From Tunturiibacter empetritectus (GTDB taxonomy: Bacteria; Acidobacteriota; Terriglobia; Terriglobales; Acidobacteriaceae): DNA of 64,000 nt. The translations under genes and the position numbers were made by a program. Below, piece by piece: positions 8,580 to 17,326 of this stretch. The stretch is from assembly GCF_013410875.1 (NCBI RefSeq), contig NZ_JACCCU010000001.1, positions 682,001 through 746,000 of the forward strand. The letters run 5' to 3'. Numbering within the stretch: position 1 is the stretch's first letter; each line of letters starts with the position of its first letter. The notes beneath the pieces were generated by a model. The model searched no databases. It had not been told where the DNA came from and saw only the letters and a list, made by a program, of their open reading frames with translations.

Positions 8580-10247
8580 TCAAATCTCCAGAATCACCGG
8601 CATGATCAAAGGCCGCCGACTCGTGCTCTTCTGGATATACCGCTTCAGATCGTTGCGAATCTTCTCCTTGATCACGCCGTAGTCGGCCTTCTCTTCCGCC
8701 GAAGATCCCTCAAGAGTCCGCTGCACCACCTGTCGCGCTTCAGTGATCAAACCCTCTTCGGTCGCGATCGCCATACCGCGAATCACAATCTCAGGCGGAT
8801 TCTCGAGCAAGCCCGTCTGCTTGTTGATCGCAATGATCGGCAGCACAATGCCATCCTCACTCAAGTGTTTCCGGTCGCGAATGACGATGTCTTCCACCAC
8901 GTCGGTCGAGGTTCCACCCGAATCGATGCAAACTCGCCCAACCGTAACCTTCCCGGTCTTCGTAGCCGAGCCCTTATCCAGCTCCAGAACGTCGCCGTCC
9001 TCCATCAGAATCGTCTTCTCGACCACGCCCATCGACCCTGCCAACTCTGCATGACGCTTCAGATGGCGATAGTCTCCATGAATCGGAATAAAGAACTTCG
9101 GACGAACGAGATTAATCATCAACCTCAGCTCCTCCTGGCTCCCATGTCCGCTCACGTGGATCAGACCCGACTGCCCATCGTCATGAATCACCTTCGCATC
9201 GCGCCGCTCCAGGTGATCGATCATCCGGTAGATAGACTTCTCATTCCCCGGAATCACCCGCGAACTCAGCAGCACCGTATCACCCGCATCGATATGCGCG
9301 AACTTGTGATTATTCACCGCCGCCCGGCTCAACGCACTCATCGGCTCACCCTGCGTGCCGCTGATCATGATCAGCAACTTATTCGCAGGAAAATCACGAA
9401 TCTGCCCTGGATTGATCACCAGACCCTGCGGCAGATCCAGATACCCAAGATCCTGCGCAATCTCAGTAGAGTTATCCAGCGACCGCCCGATCACCGCAAC
9501 CTTGCGCCCATGCTCATGCGCCAGCTCCATCGCCAGCCGAATCCGATGAATCGAAGACGAAAAGCAGCTGAAGAAAAGCTTCTTCTTCGTCTGCGAAAAA
9601 ATCTCATCCAGCTTCGGCCGCACAGCCCGCTCACTCGGCGTGTACCCATTGCGGTCCACGTTGGTCGAGTCCTGCAACAGCGCCAGCACGCCCTGCTTGC
9701 CCAGCTCGGCAAACGCATGCAGATCGAACGGTTTGTTATCCGGTGGCGAAAGATCAATCTTGAAGTCGCCCGTATGCAGCACCACGCCCACCGGCGTATG
9801 AATCGCCAGTGCCACGCAGTCCACCAGCGAGTGCGTCACCCGGATCGGCATGATCGAAAACGGCCCCAGCGTAATCCGATGCCCGGGAATCATCTCGTTC
9901 AAATCCGCGTCATCCAGCAGCCGGTGCTCTTCCAGCTTGCCCTCAACATACGCCAGCGTAAACTCCGTCCCATATACCGGAACGTTCAACTCAGACAGAA
10001 TCCACGGCAGTCCGCCAATGTGGTCTTCATGCCCATGCGTCAAAAGGATCGCGCGAACCTTCTCGCGGTTTTCAGTCAAATAGCTGATATCAGGGACAAC
10101 AATGTCCACACCCAGCAACTCTTCTTCAGGAAACATCAGACCGGCGTCGATGACAATAATGTCATCCTGCCAGCGGATCGCCATGCAGTTCATACCGAAC
10201 TCACCAAGGCCACCCAGCGGAATCATCTTCAATTTATCTTGTGCCAT
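8580..10247 (-). CDS. rnj: Ribonuclease J
   Basis: Metallo-beta-lactamase/beta-CASP ribonuclease with 5'-3' exonuclease and endonuclease activity, acting in mRNA decay and rRNA maturation in the cytosol. The zinc-binding motif HGHEDHIGG lies near residue 75, and beta-CASP blocks follow (DSTNVDRNGYTPSE, SCFSSSIHR, SGTQGEPMSALSR), then HVSGHGSQEELR and IPIHGDYRHLKRH. The start is the ATG at 10247, one codon inside a TTG-started ORF. About 555 residues is the usual length. It is a single gene with its own terminator. Confidence 0.96.
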   Translation of the reverse strand: MAQDKLKMIPLGGLGEFGMNCMAIRWQDDIIVIDAGLMFPEEELLGVDIVVPDISYLTENREKVRAILLTHGHEDHIGGLPWILSELNVPVYGTEFTLAYVEGKLEEHRLLDDADLNEMIPGHRITLGPFSIMPIRVTHSLVDCVALAIHTPVGVVLHTGDFKIDLSPPDNKPFDLHAFAELGKQGVLALLQDSTNVDRNGYTPSERAVRPKLDEIFSQTKKKLFFSCFSSSIHRIRLAMELAHEHGRKVAVIGRSLDNSTEIAQDLGYLDLPQGLVINPGQIRDFPANKLLIMISGTQGEPMSALSRAAVNNHKFAHIDAGDTVLLSSRVIPGNEKSIYRMIDHLERRDAKVIHDDGQSGLIHVSGHGSQEELRLMINLVRPKFFIPIHGDYRHLKRHAELAGSMGVVEKTILMEDGDVLELDKGSATKTGKVTVGRVCIDSGGTSTDVVEDIVIRDRKHLSEDGIVLPIIAINKQTGLLENPPEIVIRGMAIATEEGLITEARQVVQRTLEGSSAEEKADYGVIKEKIRNDLKRYIQKSTSRRPLIMPVILEI

Positions 10248-10353
10248 CAACTCTTAAGTTTACCATCGCAAGCCCAACTGCCCTTGGAACGAGGCAAACA
10301 CAGCGTCCTCGGCACGAGAATGTCGCTGCGTTGTCGCTGCCTCACCATCTGCC

Positions 10354-10445
10354 GTCATCCACACCCTACTGTCATCCACCCAGGGCTATCGTCATTGCCC
10401 CCCACTGCCATCGTCATTGCCTCCCCACTGCTGTCATCCTGAGCG
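10354..10445. repeat. Short degenerate tandem array of GTCAT-starting units
   Basis: Five units of about 17-22 bases, each beginning GTCAT (for example GTCATTGCCTCCCCACTGCT), ending in GTCATCCTGAGCG. It is related by its last unit to the array at 35737. It lies in the 400-base gap upstream of rnj, which otherwise shows only repeat family 2. Confidence 0.55.
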
Positions 10446-10508
10446 CAGCGAAGGATCCCCCTATTTCGTCGTTGCCTTTACTGTCGTTCGTTCCTCAAGC
10501 CAAAAAAG

Positions 10509-10574
10509 CGTCATCTCGACCGAAGACGGCGCTTTTGCCGCCGCAGCGGAGAGGCCCCCGCATTTGCCTTTGCC
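10509..10574. repeat. Dispersed repeat family 2, copy 2
   Basis: Same layout as the copy at 4841: TCATCTCGACCGAAG, a GC-rich hairpin with a different stem (CGGC-GCTTTT-GCCG), then GCGGAGAGGCCCCCGCATTTG. Confidence 0.65.
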
Positions 10575-10652
10575 TATTCTCATGGCAAACAGCTCTTTCC
10601 ACGAAATGCGACACTCTCCGGCGTCGACTAAGCACAATGTAGACTCTGGCGT

Positions 10653-11036
10653 ATGCGTGACTCGACCAAAGTGATTATAGGTCTCGGCTCTATTTGGGGG
10701 CTTTATGCCCTCGGAGCAACCGTCATCGGTTCGTTCACGATTGGAGCCAATGACACCGCTCCCGAGATCGTAGGGCTCGTTCTGTATGGATTCACTCTTC
10801 TACCCGCGTGCATTTTGGCAATTTGGTATAGAAAGCCGACAGCCATATGGCTTATCGCTTTAGCTTTTATCAGCGTATTTGGATTTATCTACCAAATACT
10901 TGAGGAAGCTGGCCCGGCAAAAGAGTACCGATCGCTGCCGCGAGATTTAGGGTTCGCACTTTTCATGGCTGCAATTCCTGGTCTCTTAGGTATCTTGCTG
11001 CTACGTAGTGTTCGGCGTGAAAAGCGCGAAATTTAG
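10653..11036 (+). CDS. Small integral membrane protein of unknown function
   Basis: 127 residues with four hydrophobic stretches (about residues 5-27, 37-58, 64-87 and 100-120) and a basic C-terminal tail (RSVRREKREI), typical of a four-helix inner membrane protein. No family recognised. Codon use is less C-ended than in the surrounding genes. It converges on rpiA with a 17-base gap and has no close upstream gene. Confidence 0.55.
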   Translation: MRDSTKVIIGLGSIWGLYALGATVIGSFTIGANDTAPEIVGLVLYGFTLLPACILAIWYRKPTAIWLIALAFISVFGFIYQILEEAGPAKEYRSLPRDLGFALFMAAIPGLLGILLLRSVRREKREI

Positions 11037-11053
11037 TTTGACTACCCCGCCGC

Positions 11054-11752
11054 CTACAAAACCTCGATCCCCTCAGGCCTGCCAATCACAACCTTACTCG
11101 TCATCCCCAGAAACAGCCCATGCTCCACCACCCCCACTGTCCCTTTCAACTCCTCCCCCCCCGCAACCGCATCAAACCCAACCTGCGGCAGCTTGCAATG
11201 CACAATATAGTGCTGCCCATCGGTCACATAAGGCTTGCCGTCATCCGTCATCCGCAGCTCCGACTCAAACCCCAGATCCCGCAGCCGCTTCACCGTCGTC
11301 TCAAAGCCAAACGGCACAACCTCCACCGGCAGCGTAAACACCGACCCCAACGTCTTCACCAGCTTCCGTGGGTCCACCGCAATCAGCAGCCTCCCACTCG
11401 CCATCGCCACAATCTTCTCCCGCAGCAGTGCCCCGCCATGCCCCTTGATCAGATAAAGCGTTCCCTCCTGCACCTCATCCGCGCCATCGATCGTCAGATC
11501 CAGGTGCGTCAGATGCGCAAAGTCGCTCATCGGAATCTTCAACTCCAGCGCCAGCTTCTGCGAGGCCTCAGACGTCGCGATCGCCTTGATCCGCAACCCC
11601 TCCGCCACCCTTCGCCCCACCTCTTCAATCACCAGCGCCGAAGTAGACCCCGACCCCAGGCCCACCGCCATCCCATCTTCAATCTGCGCTGCCGCCCACA
11701 CCGCAGCCCGGCGCTTGGCTGCATCGGTTGCATTGCTCTCAGGAGAACTCAT
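11054..11752 (-). CDS. rpiA: Ribose-5-phosphate isomerase A
   Basis: Interconverts ribose 5-phosphate and ribulose 5-phosphate in the non-oxidative pentose phosphate pathway. Family motifs are GLGSGSTSALVIEEVGRR (substrate phosphate loop), DLTIDGADEVQ with catalytic-site aspartates, and IKGHGGALLREKIVA with the conserved lysine and glutamate. The ATG at 11752 gives about 232 residues, the normal length; a GTG at 11788 would add 12 residues. The sequence AAGGAAGG lies just before the ATG, closer than usual. It is a single gene. Confidence 0.94.
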   Translation of the reverse strand: MSSPESNATDAAKRRAAVWAAAQIEDGMAVGLGSGSTSALVIEEVGRRVAEGLRIKAIATSEASQKLALELKIPMSDFAHLTHLDLTIDGADEVQEGTLYLIKGHGGALLREKIVAMASGRLLIAVDPRKLVKTLGSVFTLPVEVVPFGFETTVKRLRDLGFESELRMTDDGKPYVTDGQHYIVHCKLPQVGFDAVAGGEELKGTVGVVEHGLFLGMTSKVVIGRPEGIEVL

Positions 11753-11928
11753 GCCTTCCTTGATATCACGGGAAGCAAAAATCTGCACGACACCGCCACG
11801 CGATCAGGCTTAGGCCAGTTGGACGAGCGCATTGGCCTGTTACCGCTAACTGAGAGCGTGCCAATCACCATCGCCTTACCTCAGGATGTCCTTTCGCCGC
11901 CGCTGCTCGCTCTCCTCTATCATCGCGT

Positions 11929-12579
11929 TCAAATTCGCAGCTTTTCCAGCACAACGTGTGTCGCGTGCTCCGTAGCCTTATGCTCTGCCACAGAGAACCC
12001 CATCGCGGGCAGGTCAAGACCGGCAAGCAATGCCTCACCTTGACCGAGGGCAACAGGTGCAAGTGCAAAGTGGAGGGAATCGATCAACCCAGCCTGCAGA
12101 TACTGCCGCACGGTGGAAACACCGCCTCCAATCTTGACGTCCTTATCACTCGCTGCTTTTTTCGCGAGCCTCAGCGCCTCTTCGATTCCGCCGCTGACAA
12201 AGTAGAAGGTCGTCCCGCCTTCCATCACGAGCGGCTCACGCTCGTAGTGCGTCAGAACGAAGGTCGGAGCATGGTATGGCGGATTGGGACCCCACCATCC
12301 CTTCCACGAGTCGTCCTGCCACGGGCCACGGACCGGACCAAACATGTTGCGGCCAAGGATGAAGGCGCCGAAGTTTTCCATCGCCTGCCGTGCGAACGCG
12401 TCGTCCACATCGATAGATCCGCCCTCTTTACCGTGCATGGCACAGAATGTTTTGGTATGAAAGAACCACTGAAAGAGCTCTGGACCGCGCTTGCCCAGCG
12501 GGTCGTCCAGTCTCTGTTCTATCCCTGCGCTAAAACCGTCCAACGAAATACCAAATCCCGCGACACGAACCTTTGACAT
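11929..12579 (-). CDS. Dihydrofolate reductase-family (RibD C-terminal) protein
   Basis: NADPH-dependent reductase fold of the DHFR/RibD-C superfamily; the substrate is unknown. Residues 1-15 (MSKVRVAGFGISLDGF) match the first strand and SLDG motif of this group, and the later VSGGIEEALRLAKKAA and KIGGGVSTVRQYLQAGLID segments match the NADPH-binding half. The ATG at 12579 is preceded by GAGGAG. It lies 191 bases downstream of the YCII gene on the same strand and may belong to the ECF sigma operon, since such reductases often accompany DGPF proteins. Confidence 0.78.
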   Translation of the reverse strand: MSKVRVAGFGISLDGFSAGIEQRLDDPLGKRGPELFQWFFHTKTFCAMHGKEGGSIDVDDAFARQAMENFGAFILGRNMFGPVRGPWQDDSWKGWWGPNPPYHAPTFVLTHYEREPLVMEGGTTFYFVSGGIEEALRLAKKAASDKDVKIGGGVSTVRQYLQAGLIDSLHFALAPVALGQGEALLAGLDLPAMGFSVAEHKATEHATHVVLEKLRI

Positions 12580-12770
12580 GTATGCTCCTCGCTTTCGAAA
12601 TTCAATTAGCCCCGCGCTCGGTGACGCCATCAGGTTTTGAGCGAACGTTGACCTGACGGAATTATCCATTGACCTCACGGCTGCACCAGCGTGATTTGCC
12701 CAAGCCAGCTGAAAAGCATGATTACCACCACGTCAGCCCCCCACCATCAAGATCATGGCCGGGGCTGACC

Positions 12771-13172
12771 TCATCGCGCGGTGTCCTTTCGCCGTCGCTG
12801 CTCACTTGCCTTGATGATTTCGTTCATGTCTCCGGCTGGCCGAATCTCGAAGATGTTGCCATACGTCATCGCCGGATGCTGCGCCATGAGCTGTGCAGCT
12901 TGATTCATATCCCGCGCCTCAAGGATGAGAATGCCGCCGAGTTGTTCTTTGGTTTCGGCATAGGGGCCGTCGGTCGTTGCTACTTTGCCGTTCTTCCAAT
13001 ATAGGGTCAGGGCGGTCTCCGTACCCTGGAGCGCTTCTCCACCGGCCCAGTGCCCGCTGGCGCGAAGATGGTCGTCATAGTCAAAGCATTTGTCGAACAT
13101 GGCGTTTCGCTCGCTCTCCGGCATCCCAGCGAATTTGCTTTTGTCGTAGTAGCCAAAACAGATGTATTTCAT
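12771..13172 (-). CDS. YCII/DGPF-domain protein linked to the ECF42 sigma factor
   Basis: 133-residue protein of the YCII-related (DGPF) family, small cytosolic proteins of unclear biochemistry. The hallmark TTDGPYAETKEQLGG lies near residues 86-100, with the family's N-terminal strand MKYICFGYYDKSKF. A strong GAGGAG precedes the ATG at 13172. The gene sits 97 bases downstream of the sigma gene, the arrangement known for ECF42 sigma factors and their DGPF targets, so its expression is probably controlled by that sigma. Confidence 0.88.
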   Translation of the reverse strand: MKYICFGYYDKSKFAGMPESERNAMFDKCFDYDDHLRASGHWAGGEALQGTETALTLYWKNGKVATTDGPYAETKEQLGGILILEARDMNQAAQLMAQHPAMTYGNIFEIRPAGDMNEIIKASEQRRRKDTAR

Positions 13173-13269
13173 AAATTTCTCCTCATTTCTGTACTCAAAG
13201 AGCCGTAGCTCATTGTTCTGTTATTAGATAGTCGTTCGAGAGACCGAAAATCGACAGCCACTACAATCT

Positions 13270-14523
13270 TTATTTCAACTGGCGAATCCGCTCCTGTAGG
13301 AAATGCCGTTCCGGTTCCTGTTGGGTCAGCGCAAGGGCTTTCTCATAGGAGGACCGCGCCTCAGATGTCCTGCCGAGCCTGCGGTACATATCCGCTCGGG
13401 CTGAATGCGCCAGGTAATAATCTTCCAATTCGCCATCTTCCAAAACCGCGTCGATATGCGTCAGCCCAACCTCTGGACCATCGCGCATTGCAATTGCTAC
13501 GGCACGATTTAGCTCTACAACTGGCGAAGGTTGAATTCGTACCAGCCGGTTATAAAGCGCAACAATCTGCCGCCAGTCGGTCGCAGCGGCCGATTCCGCC
13601 TCCGCATGAACGGCCGCAATCGCAGCCTGCAGTGTGTAAGACCCAAAGCGGTGAGACTTCAGGGCTCTCTCCACCAAGGCCACTCCCTCCGCGATCTGCT
13701 CTCGGTTCCAGAGCGAGCGGTCTTGATTCTCCAGCAAAACCAGCTCTCCGATCGGCGATGTTCTCGCGGCGTGACGAGATTCCTGAAGCAGCATCAGGGA
13801 AAGCAGCCCAAGGACCTCCGGCTCTGGCAGGAGTTCGCTTAGCAAGCGGCCCAGTCGAATCGCCTCGGCGGTTAGCTCGGCCCGCGTTACCTCCGCCCCT
13901 GCCGCAGCCGAATAACCCTCATTGAAGACGAGATAGATGACCTGAAGCACCGCGTCCAGTCGCTCTGGCAACTCCTGCGGCGACGGCACCTGGTATGGAA
14001 TCCGTGCGTCTCGGATCTTTGCCTTTGCACGCACAATGCGCTGCGCCAGAGAACTCGGAGCGATGAGGAAGGCCTTGGCAATCTCCTCGGTCGTCAGCCC
14101 GCACACCTCACGCAAGGTGAGCGCAACGTGCGCCTCCGACGGCAGAGAAGGATGACAGCAGGTAAAGATCAGGCGTAGACGATCATCCTCAAAGCTATCC
14201 TCTTCATTGGATATTTCCGCCGCGCTCCCTTGTGCTTCGAGATATCGCACGAGCTCGTCTTGAGACGCATCAAATCGTGCCCGTCGACGCAAAGTATCAA
14301 TGGCTTTAAATCGGGCTGTTGAGATCAGCCATGGTCGCGGCTTATCGGGTACTCCGCTGCTCGGCCACCCGCTTAACGCAGCCGCAAAGCCTTCGTGCAT
14401 CGCCTCCTCGGCAAGATCAAAATCACCGAGCAAGCGGATCAGGGTTGCCAGTATCTGTCGCGAATCCGCGCGATAAAGGGAGTCGAGCAGTTCGCGTACT
14501 GGCTCCGAAGAACGCTCAGACAT
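13270..14523 (-). CDS. ECF-family RNA polymerase sigma factor (ECF42 type) with long C-terminal extension
   Basis: Extracytoplasmic-function sigma factor. Region 2 is seen at about residues 10-75 (LLGDFDLAEEAMHEGFAAAL, RPRPWLISTARFKAIDTLRR-type signature), region 4 at about 115-165 (LREVCGLTTEEIAKAFLIAP, then SSLAQRIVRAKAKIR), and a helical, TPR-like extension of about 230 residues (ADMYRRLGRTSEARSSYEKA) that is a feature of ECF42. The start is set at the ATG at 14523; the ORF extends 44 codons further without similarity. No anti-sigma gene adjoins it, as is usual in this group, where the extension is thought to control activity. Confidence 0.9.
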   Translation of the reverse strand: MSERSSEPVRELLDSLYRADSRQILATLIRLLGDFDLAEEAMHEGFAAALSGWPSSGVPDKPRPWLISTARFKAIDTLRRRARFDASQDELVRYLEAQGSAAEISNEEDSFEDDRLRLIFTCCHPSLPSEAHVALTLREVCGLTTEEIAKAFLIAPSSLAQRIVRAKAKIRDARIPYQVPSPQELPERLDAVLQVIYLVFNEGYSAAAGAEVTRAELTAEAIRLGRLLSELLPEPEVLGLLSLMLLQESRHAARTSPIGELVLLENQDRSLWNREQIAEGVALVERALKSHRFGSYTLQAAIAAVHAEAESAAATDWRQIVALYNRLVRIQPSPVVELNRAVAIAMRDGPEVGLTHIDAVLEDGELEDYYLAHSARADMYRRLGRTSEARSSYEKALALTQQEPERHFLQERIRQLK

Positions 14524-14786
14524 GACGACGACTTTAGCAAACCAGCTAGCCCGAATCAATTTGGCAACCAGCGGATCAACGCAAGAACTCGTAACTCTGG
14601 AAATTGGCGCACAAGACCGCTTCCTCGGTTCGCGCAAATTCTCTAAAGCACTCATCGATGTAGATAGGTGCCAACAGTCGGCCTATATAAGCGGCGATAA
14701 CCATGAGCCATCTTTGCCCTTCACGGCATCTGAGACGTGGGCCTTGAAAACCCACTCGCATAGTCCACTCGCCACGGAGAACTCCT

Positions 14787-16187
14787 ATGTCCACCCCCGA
14801 ACAGTACGACGCAATCATCATCGGCAGCGGAGAAGCTGGCAAATACCTCGCCTGGCACCTCGGCACGCAAGGCAAGAAGGTCGCCAACATCGAAGACAAG
14901 CGCATCGGCGGAGCCTGCCCCAACATCGCCTGCCTCCCCAGCAAAAACGTCATCCACTCCGCCAAGGTCGCCTCCTTCTTCCAACGCGGAGCCGAGTTCG
15001 GTATCGTCCACGGCGACTGGCACGTCAACATGGAAGCCGTCAGCGCCCGCCGCCAGCGCATGATCGACGGCCTCCGCGACGTGCACCTCGCTAACTACGC
15101 CAAATCCAAAGCCGAGATCGTCATGGGCTTCGGCCGCTTCGTCGCCCCCCAGACCGTCGAAGTCGCCCTCAACGCCGGTGGCACCCGCACCCTCCGCTCC
15201 GACTACATCTTCCTCGACACCGGCTCCCGCGCCACCATCGACCCCGTCCCCGGCTTGGCCGAATCCGCCCCAATGACCCACATCGAACTCCTCGAGCTCA
15301 CCACCCTTCCCGAGCATCTCCTCATCCTCGGCGGCGGCTTCATCGGTCTCGAGCTAGCCCAGGCCATGCGCCGCTTCGGCTCCAACGTCACCATCATCGA
15401 GCGCAACCCCACCCTCGTCCACCGCGAAGACTCCGACGTCACCGAAGCCCTTCATCAACTCTTCACAGACGAAGGCATCGACATCGTTACGAACGCCAGC
15501 GTCACCTACGTCGAAGGCACGTCCGGAAAATCCGTCATCGTGCACCTGAGCGACGGAGCCAGCCTCGAAGGCACTCATCTCCTCGTCGCCACTGGCCGTA
15601 CCCCCAACACGCAAAATATGGGCCTCGATCTCGCCGGCATCAAGACCACCCCCTCCGGACACTTCCAGGTCAACGATCGCCTCGAAACCACCGCCCCCGG
15701 GGTCTGGGCCATGGGCGACTGCGCCGGCTCCCCCCACTTCACCCACATCTCCTTCGACGACTTCCGCATCATCCGCGACAACCTAGCCGAACCCAACGCG
15801 GCCGGAGCCAGCCGCACCACGACGAACCGACAGATCCCCTCCGTTACCTTCACCGATCCCGAGCTAGCCCACGTAGGCCTCACCGAAAACGACGCGAAGA
15901 AGCAGGGAATCGCCTACCGTCTCGGCAAAATCCCCATGGCCGCCGCGCTCCGCACCCGCACCCTCGATGAAACCCGCGGCTTCATGAAAGTCCTGATCGG
16001 CTCCGGCGATCGCATCCTCGGCTTCACCGCCATCGGCCCTGGCGTTGGCGAACTCCTCCCCGTCATCCAGCTAGCCATGTCCGCCAACCTGCCCTACACC
16101 GCTGTCCACAACCTCATCCTCACCCACCCCACCCTCTCCGAGGGCTTCATCAACCTCTTCAACACCATCCCAAAGCAGCAAGCATAA
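14787..16187 (+). CDS. FAD-dependent pyridine nucleotide-disulfide oxidoreductase (dihydrolipoamide dehydrogenase/MerA-like)
   Basis: Flavoprotein with an N-terminal FAD site (IIIGSGEAGKYLAWHL, about residue 10), redox-active cysteine pair in GGACPNIACLPSK (C-x4-C, about 43-48), an NAD(P) site (ILGGGFIGLELAQAMRRFG, about 175), a second FAD motif (WAMGDCAG, about 308) and the C-terminal His-Glu dyad in HPTLSEGF. There is no heavy-metal-binding N-terminal domain and no C-terminal CC pair, so mercuric reductase activity is not supported. It is not next to 2-oxoacid dehydrogenase genes. The substrate is open. Confidence 0.85.
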   Translation: MSTPEQYDAIIIGSGEAGKYLAWHLGTQGKKVANIEDKRIGGACPNIACLPSKNVIHSAKVASFFQRGAEFGIVHGDWHVNMEAVSARRQRMIDGLRDVHLANYAKSKAEIVMGFGRFVAPQTVEVALNAGGTRTLRSDYIFLDTGSRATIDPVPGLAESAPMTHIELLELTTLPEHLLILGGGFIGLELAQAMRRFGSNVTIIERNPTLVHREDSDVTEALHQLFTDEGIDIVTNASVTYVEGTSGKSVIVHLSDGASLEGTHLLVATGRTPNTQNMGLDLAGIKTTPSGHFQVNDRLETTAPGVWAMGDCAGSPHFTHISFDDFRIIRDNLAEPNAAGASRTTTNRQIPSVTFTDPELAHVGLTENDAKKQGIAYRLGKIPMAAALRTRTLDETRGFMKVLIGSGDRILGFTAIGPGVGELLPVIQLAMSANLPYTAVHNLILTHPTLSEGFINLFNTIPKQQA

Positions 16188-16213
16188 ACACGAAGCCGCA
16201 GTCGTAGCCCATC

Positions 16214-16311
16214 CCAACCAACGGGAGGGCCTCCGCAGAAAGTTGTCACGAAAAAAGGTATACAAGTCACGAAGTGACCGCCCCACGCGCAGTGGGCCCG
16301 TCCGGCAGGAC
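16214..16311 (+). repeat. Three-hairpin dispersed repeat, copy 3 (complete)
   Basis: Complete copy: CCAACGGGAG, then AAAGGTATAC, arm GTCACGAAGTGAC, central stem CCCAC-GCGCA-GTGGG, terminal hairpin GTCCGGCAGGAC. Length and spacing match copy 4 at 25817. It lies between two convergent genes; the remaining 120 bases to dapD are A-rich with no recognised signal. Confidence 0.85.
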
Positions 16312-16432
16312 AAGGCCCTCAAAAATAAACTTCAAAATCGTGGCGTATTTTTAGACACCCAAAAAGCAGCATCTAAAACACCACATCAGCCACACAACTA
16401 ACCACAAACTCACCACGATCTACCACCACAAA

Positions 16433-17278
16433 TCAGCGCAAAATCTCCTCTAACACCAAAGAAAGCTCAGTTTTCTCGTCCCGATATTTAACGATCACCG
16501 GAGCCGCCAAACTTAGCCCCCACTCCGCGCCCTTGCCTTTGGAAACCGCCCGAGACCCCGGCACCACCACCGCACCCTCAGGAATCACCAGTGGCATCTC
16601 CGCCGTAGCTTTGTAGATCTCGCCTTTCACCAGGTCGTACACCGGTGTCCCCCGCGTCAACACGGTTCCAGCCGCCAGCACCGCGCGCCTTCGCACTACG
16701 GTCCCCTCATAAACTCCAGTGTTTCCGCCAATTAAACAGTCATCCTCAATAATCACAGGCGAAGCATTCACCGGCTCCAGCACCCCGCCAATCTGCGCTG
16801 CCGCACTCAGATGCACCCGCTTCCCCACCTGCGCGCAACTCCCCACCAGCGCATGCGAGTCCACCATCGTCCCCTCCTCCACATAGGCCCCAACATTCAC
16901 ATAAGAAGGCGGAATCAACGCAACTCCCTTAGCCACATACGCCCCACTCCGCGCACTCACCCCACCCGGCACCACGCGCACCCCATCGGCAACCACAAAT
17001 CGCCGCACCGGATAAGTATGTTTATCAATAAACCGCAGCGTCTCCCCACCCATCTCCATCATCGTTCCAATGCGAAACCCCAGCAGAATCCCGCGTTTCA
17101 CCCACCCATTCACCCGCCAGCCCAGCGGCACCGAAGCATCCGGCTCCGCAGCCCGCAACTCCCCCGCCTCCAGCTTGCCGCGCAGTTCAACAAAACAAGC
17201 CTCCGCCTCAGCGTTCCCAACCGCCGCCGCACCCTGCGCAAACCAATGCTCAATCCGCTCCTGCAAATCTCCGTTCAA
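16433..17278 (-). CDS. dapD: Tetrahydrodipicolinate N-succinyltransferase
   Basis: Succinylase of the DAP/lysine pathway: transfers succinyl from succinyl-CoA to tetrahydrodipicolinate. Left-handed beta-helix hexapeptide repeats cover about residues 110-235 (VRVVPGGVSARSGAYVAKGV, IPPSYVNVGAYVEEGTMVDS, CLIGGNTGVYEGTVV). 281 residues is normal. The start appears to be TTG (complement 17276-17278) with GAGGA about 8 bases upstream. It lies 48 bases downstream of dapA on the same strand and is probably cotranscribed with it. Its presence implies the succinylated branch of lysine synthesis. Confidence 0.95.
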   Translation of the reverse strand: MNGDLQERIEHWFAQGAAAVGNAEAEACFVELRGKLEAGELRAAEPDASVPLGWRVNGWVKRGILLGFRIGTMMEMGGETLRFIDKHTYPVRRFVVADGVRVVPGGVSARSGAYVAKGVALIPPSYVNVGAYVEEGTMVDSHALVGSCAQVGKRVHLSAAAQIGGVLEPVNASPVIIEDDCLIGGNTGVYEGTVVRRRAVLAAGTVLTRGTPVYDLVKGEIYKATAEMPLVIPEGAVVVPGSRAVSKGKGAEWGLSLAAPVIVKYRDEKTELSLVLEEILR

Positions 17279-17326
17279 AACTCAGTCCTCATCTCTTCCC
17301 TTGTCATAAATAGAATCGAAGCACAA

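Noticed and set aside
8865-10442. Plus-strand open frame of 525 codons opposite rnj
   Set aside because: Antisense shadow of rnj with no motifs; a product of the codon bias of the real gene.
14787-16187. Mercuric reductase (merA)
   Set aside because: No HMA domain, no C-terminal CC pair and no mer genes nearby; only the general disulfide oxidoreductase fold is supported.
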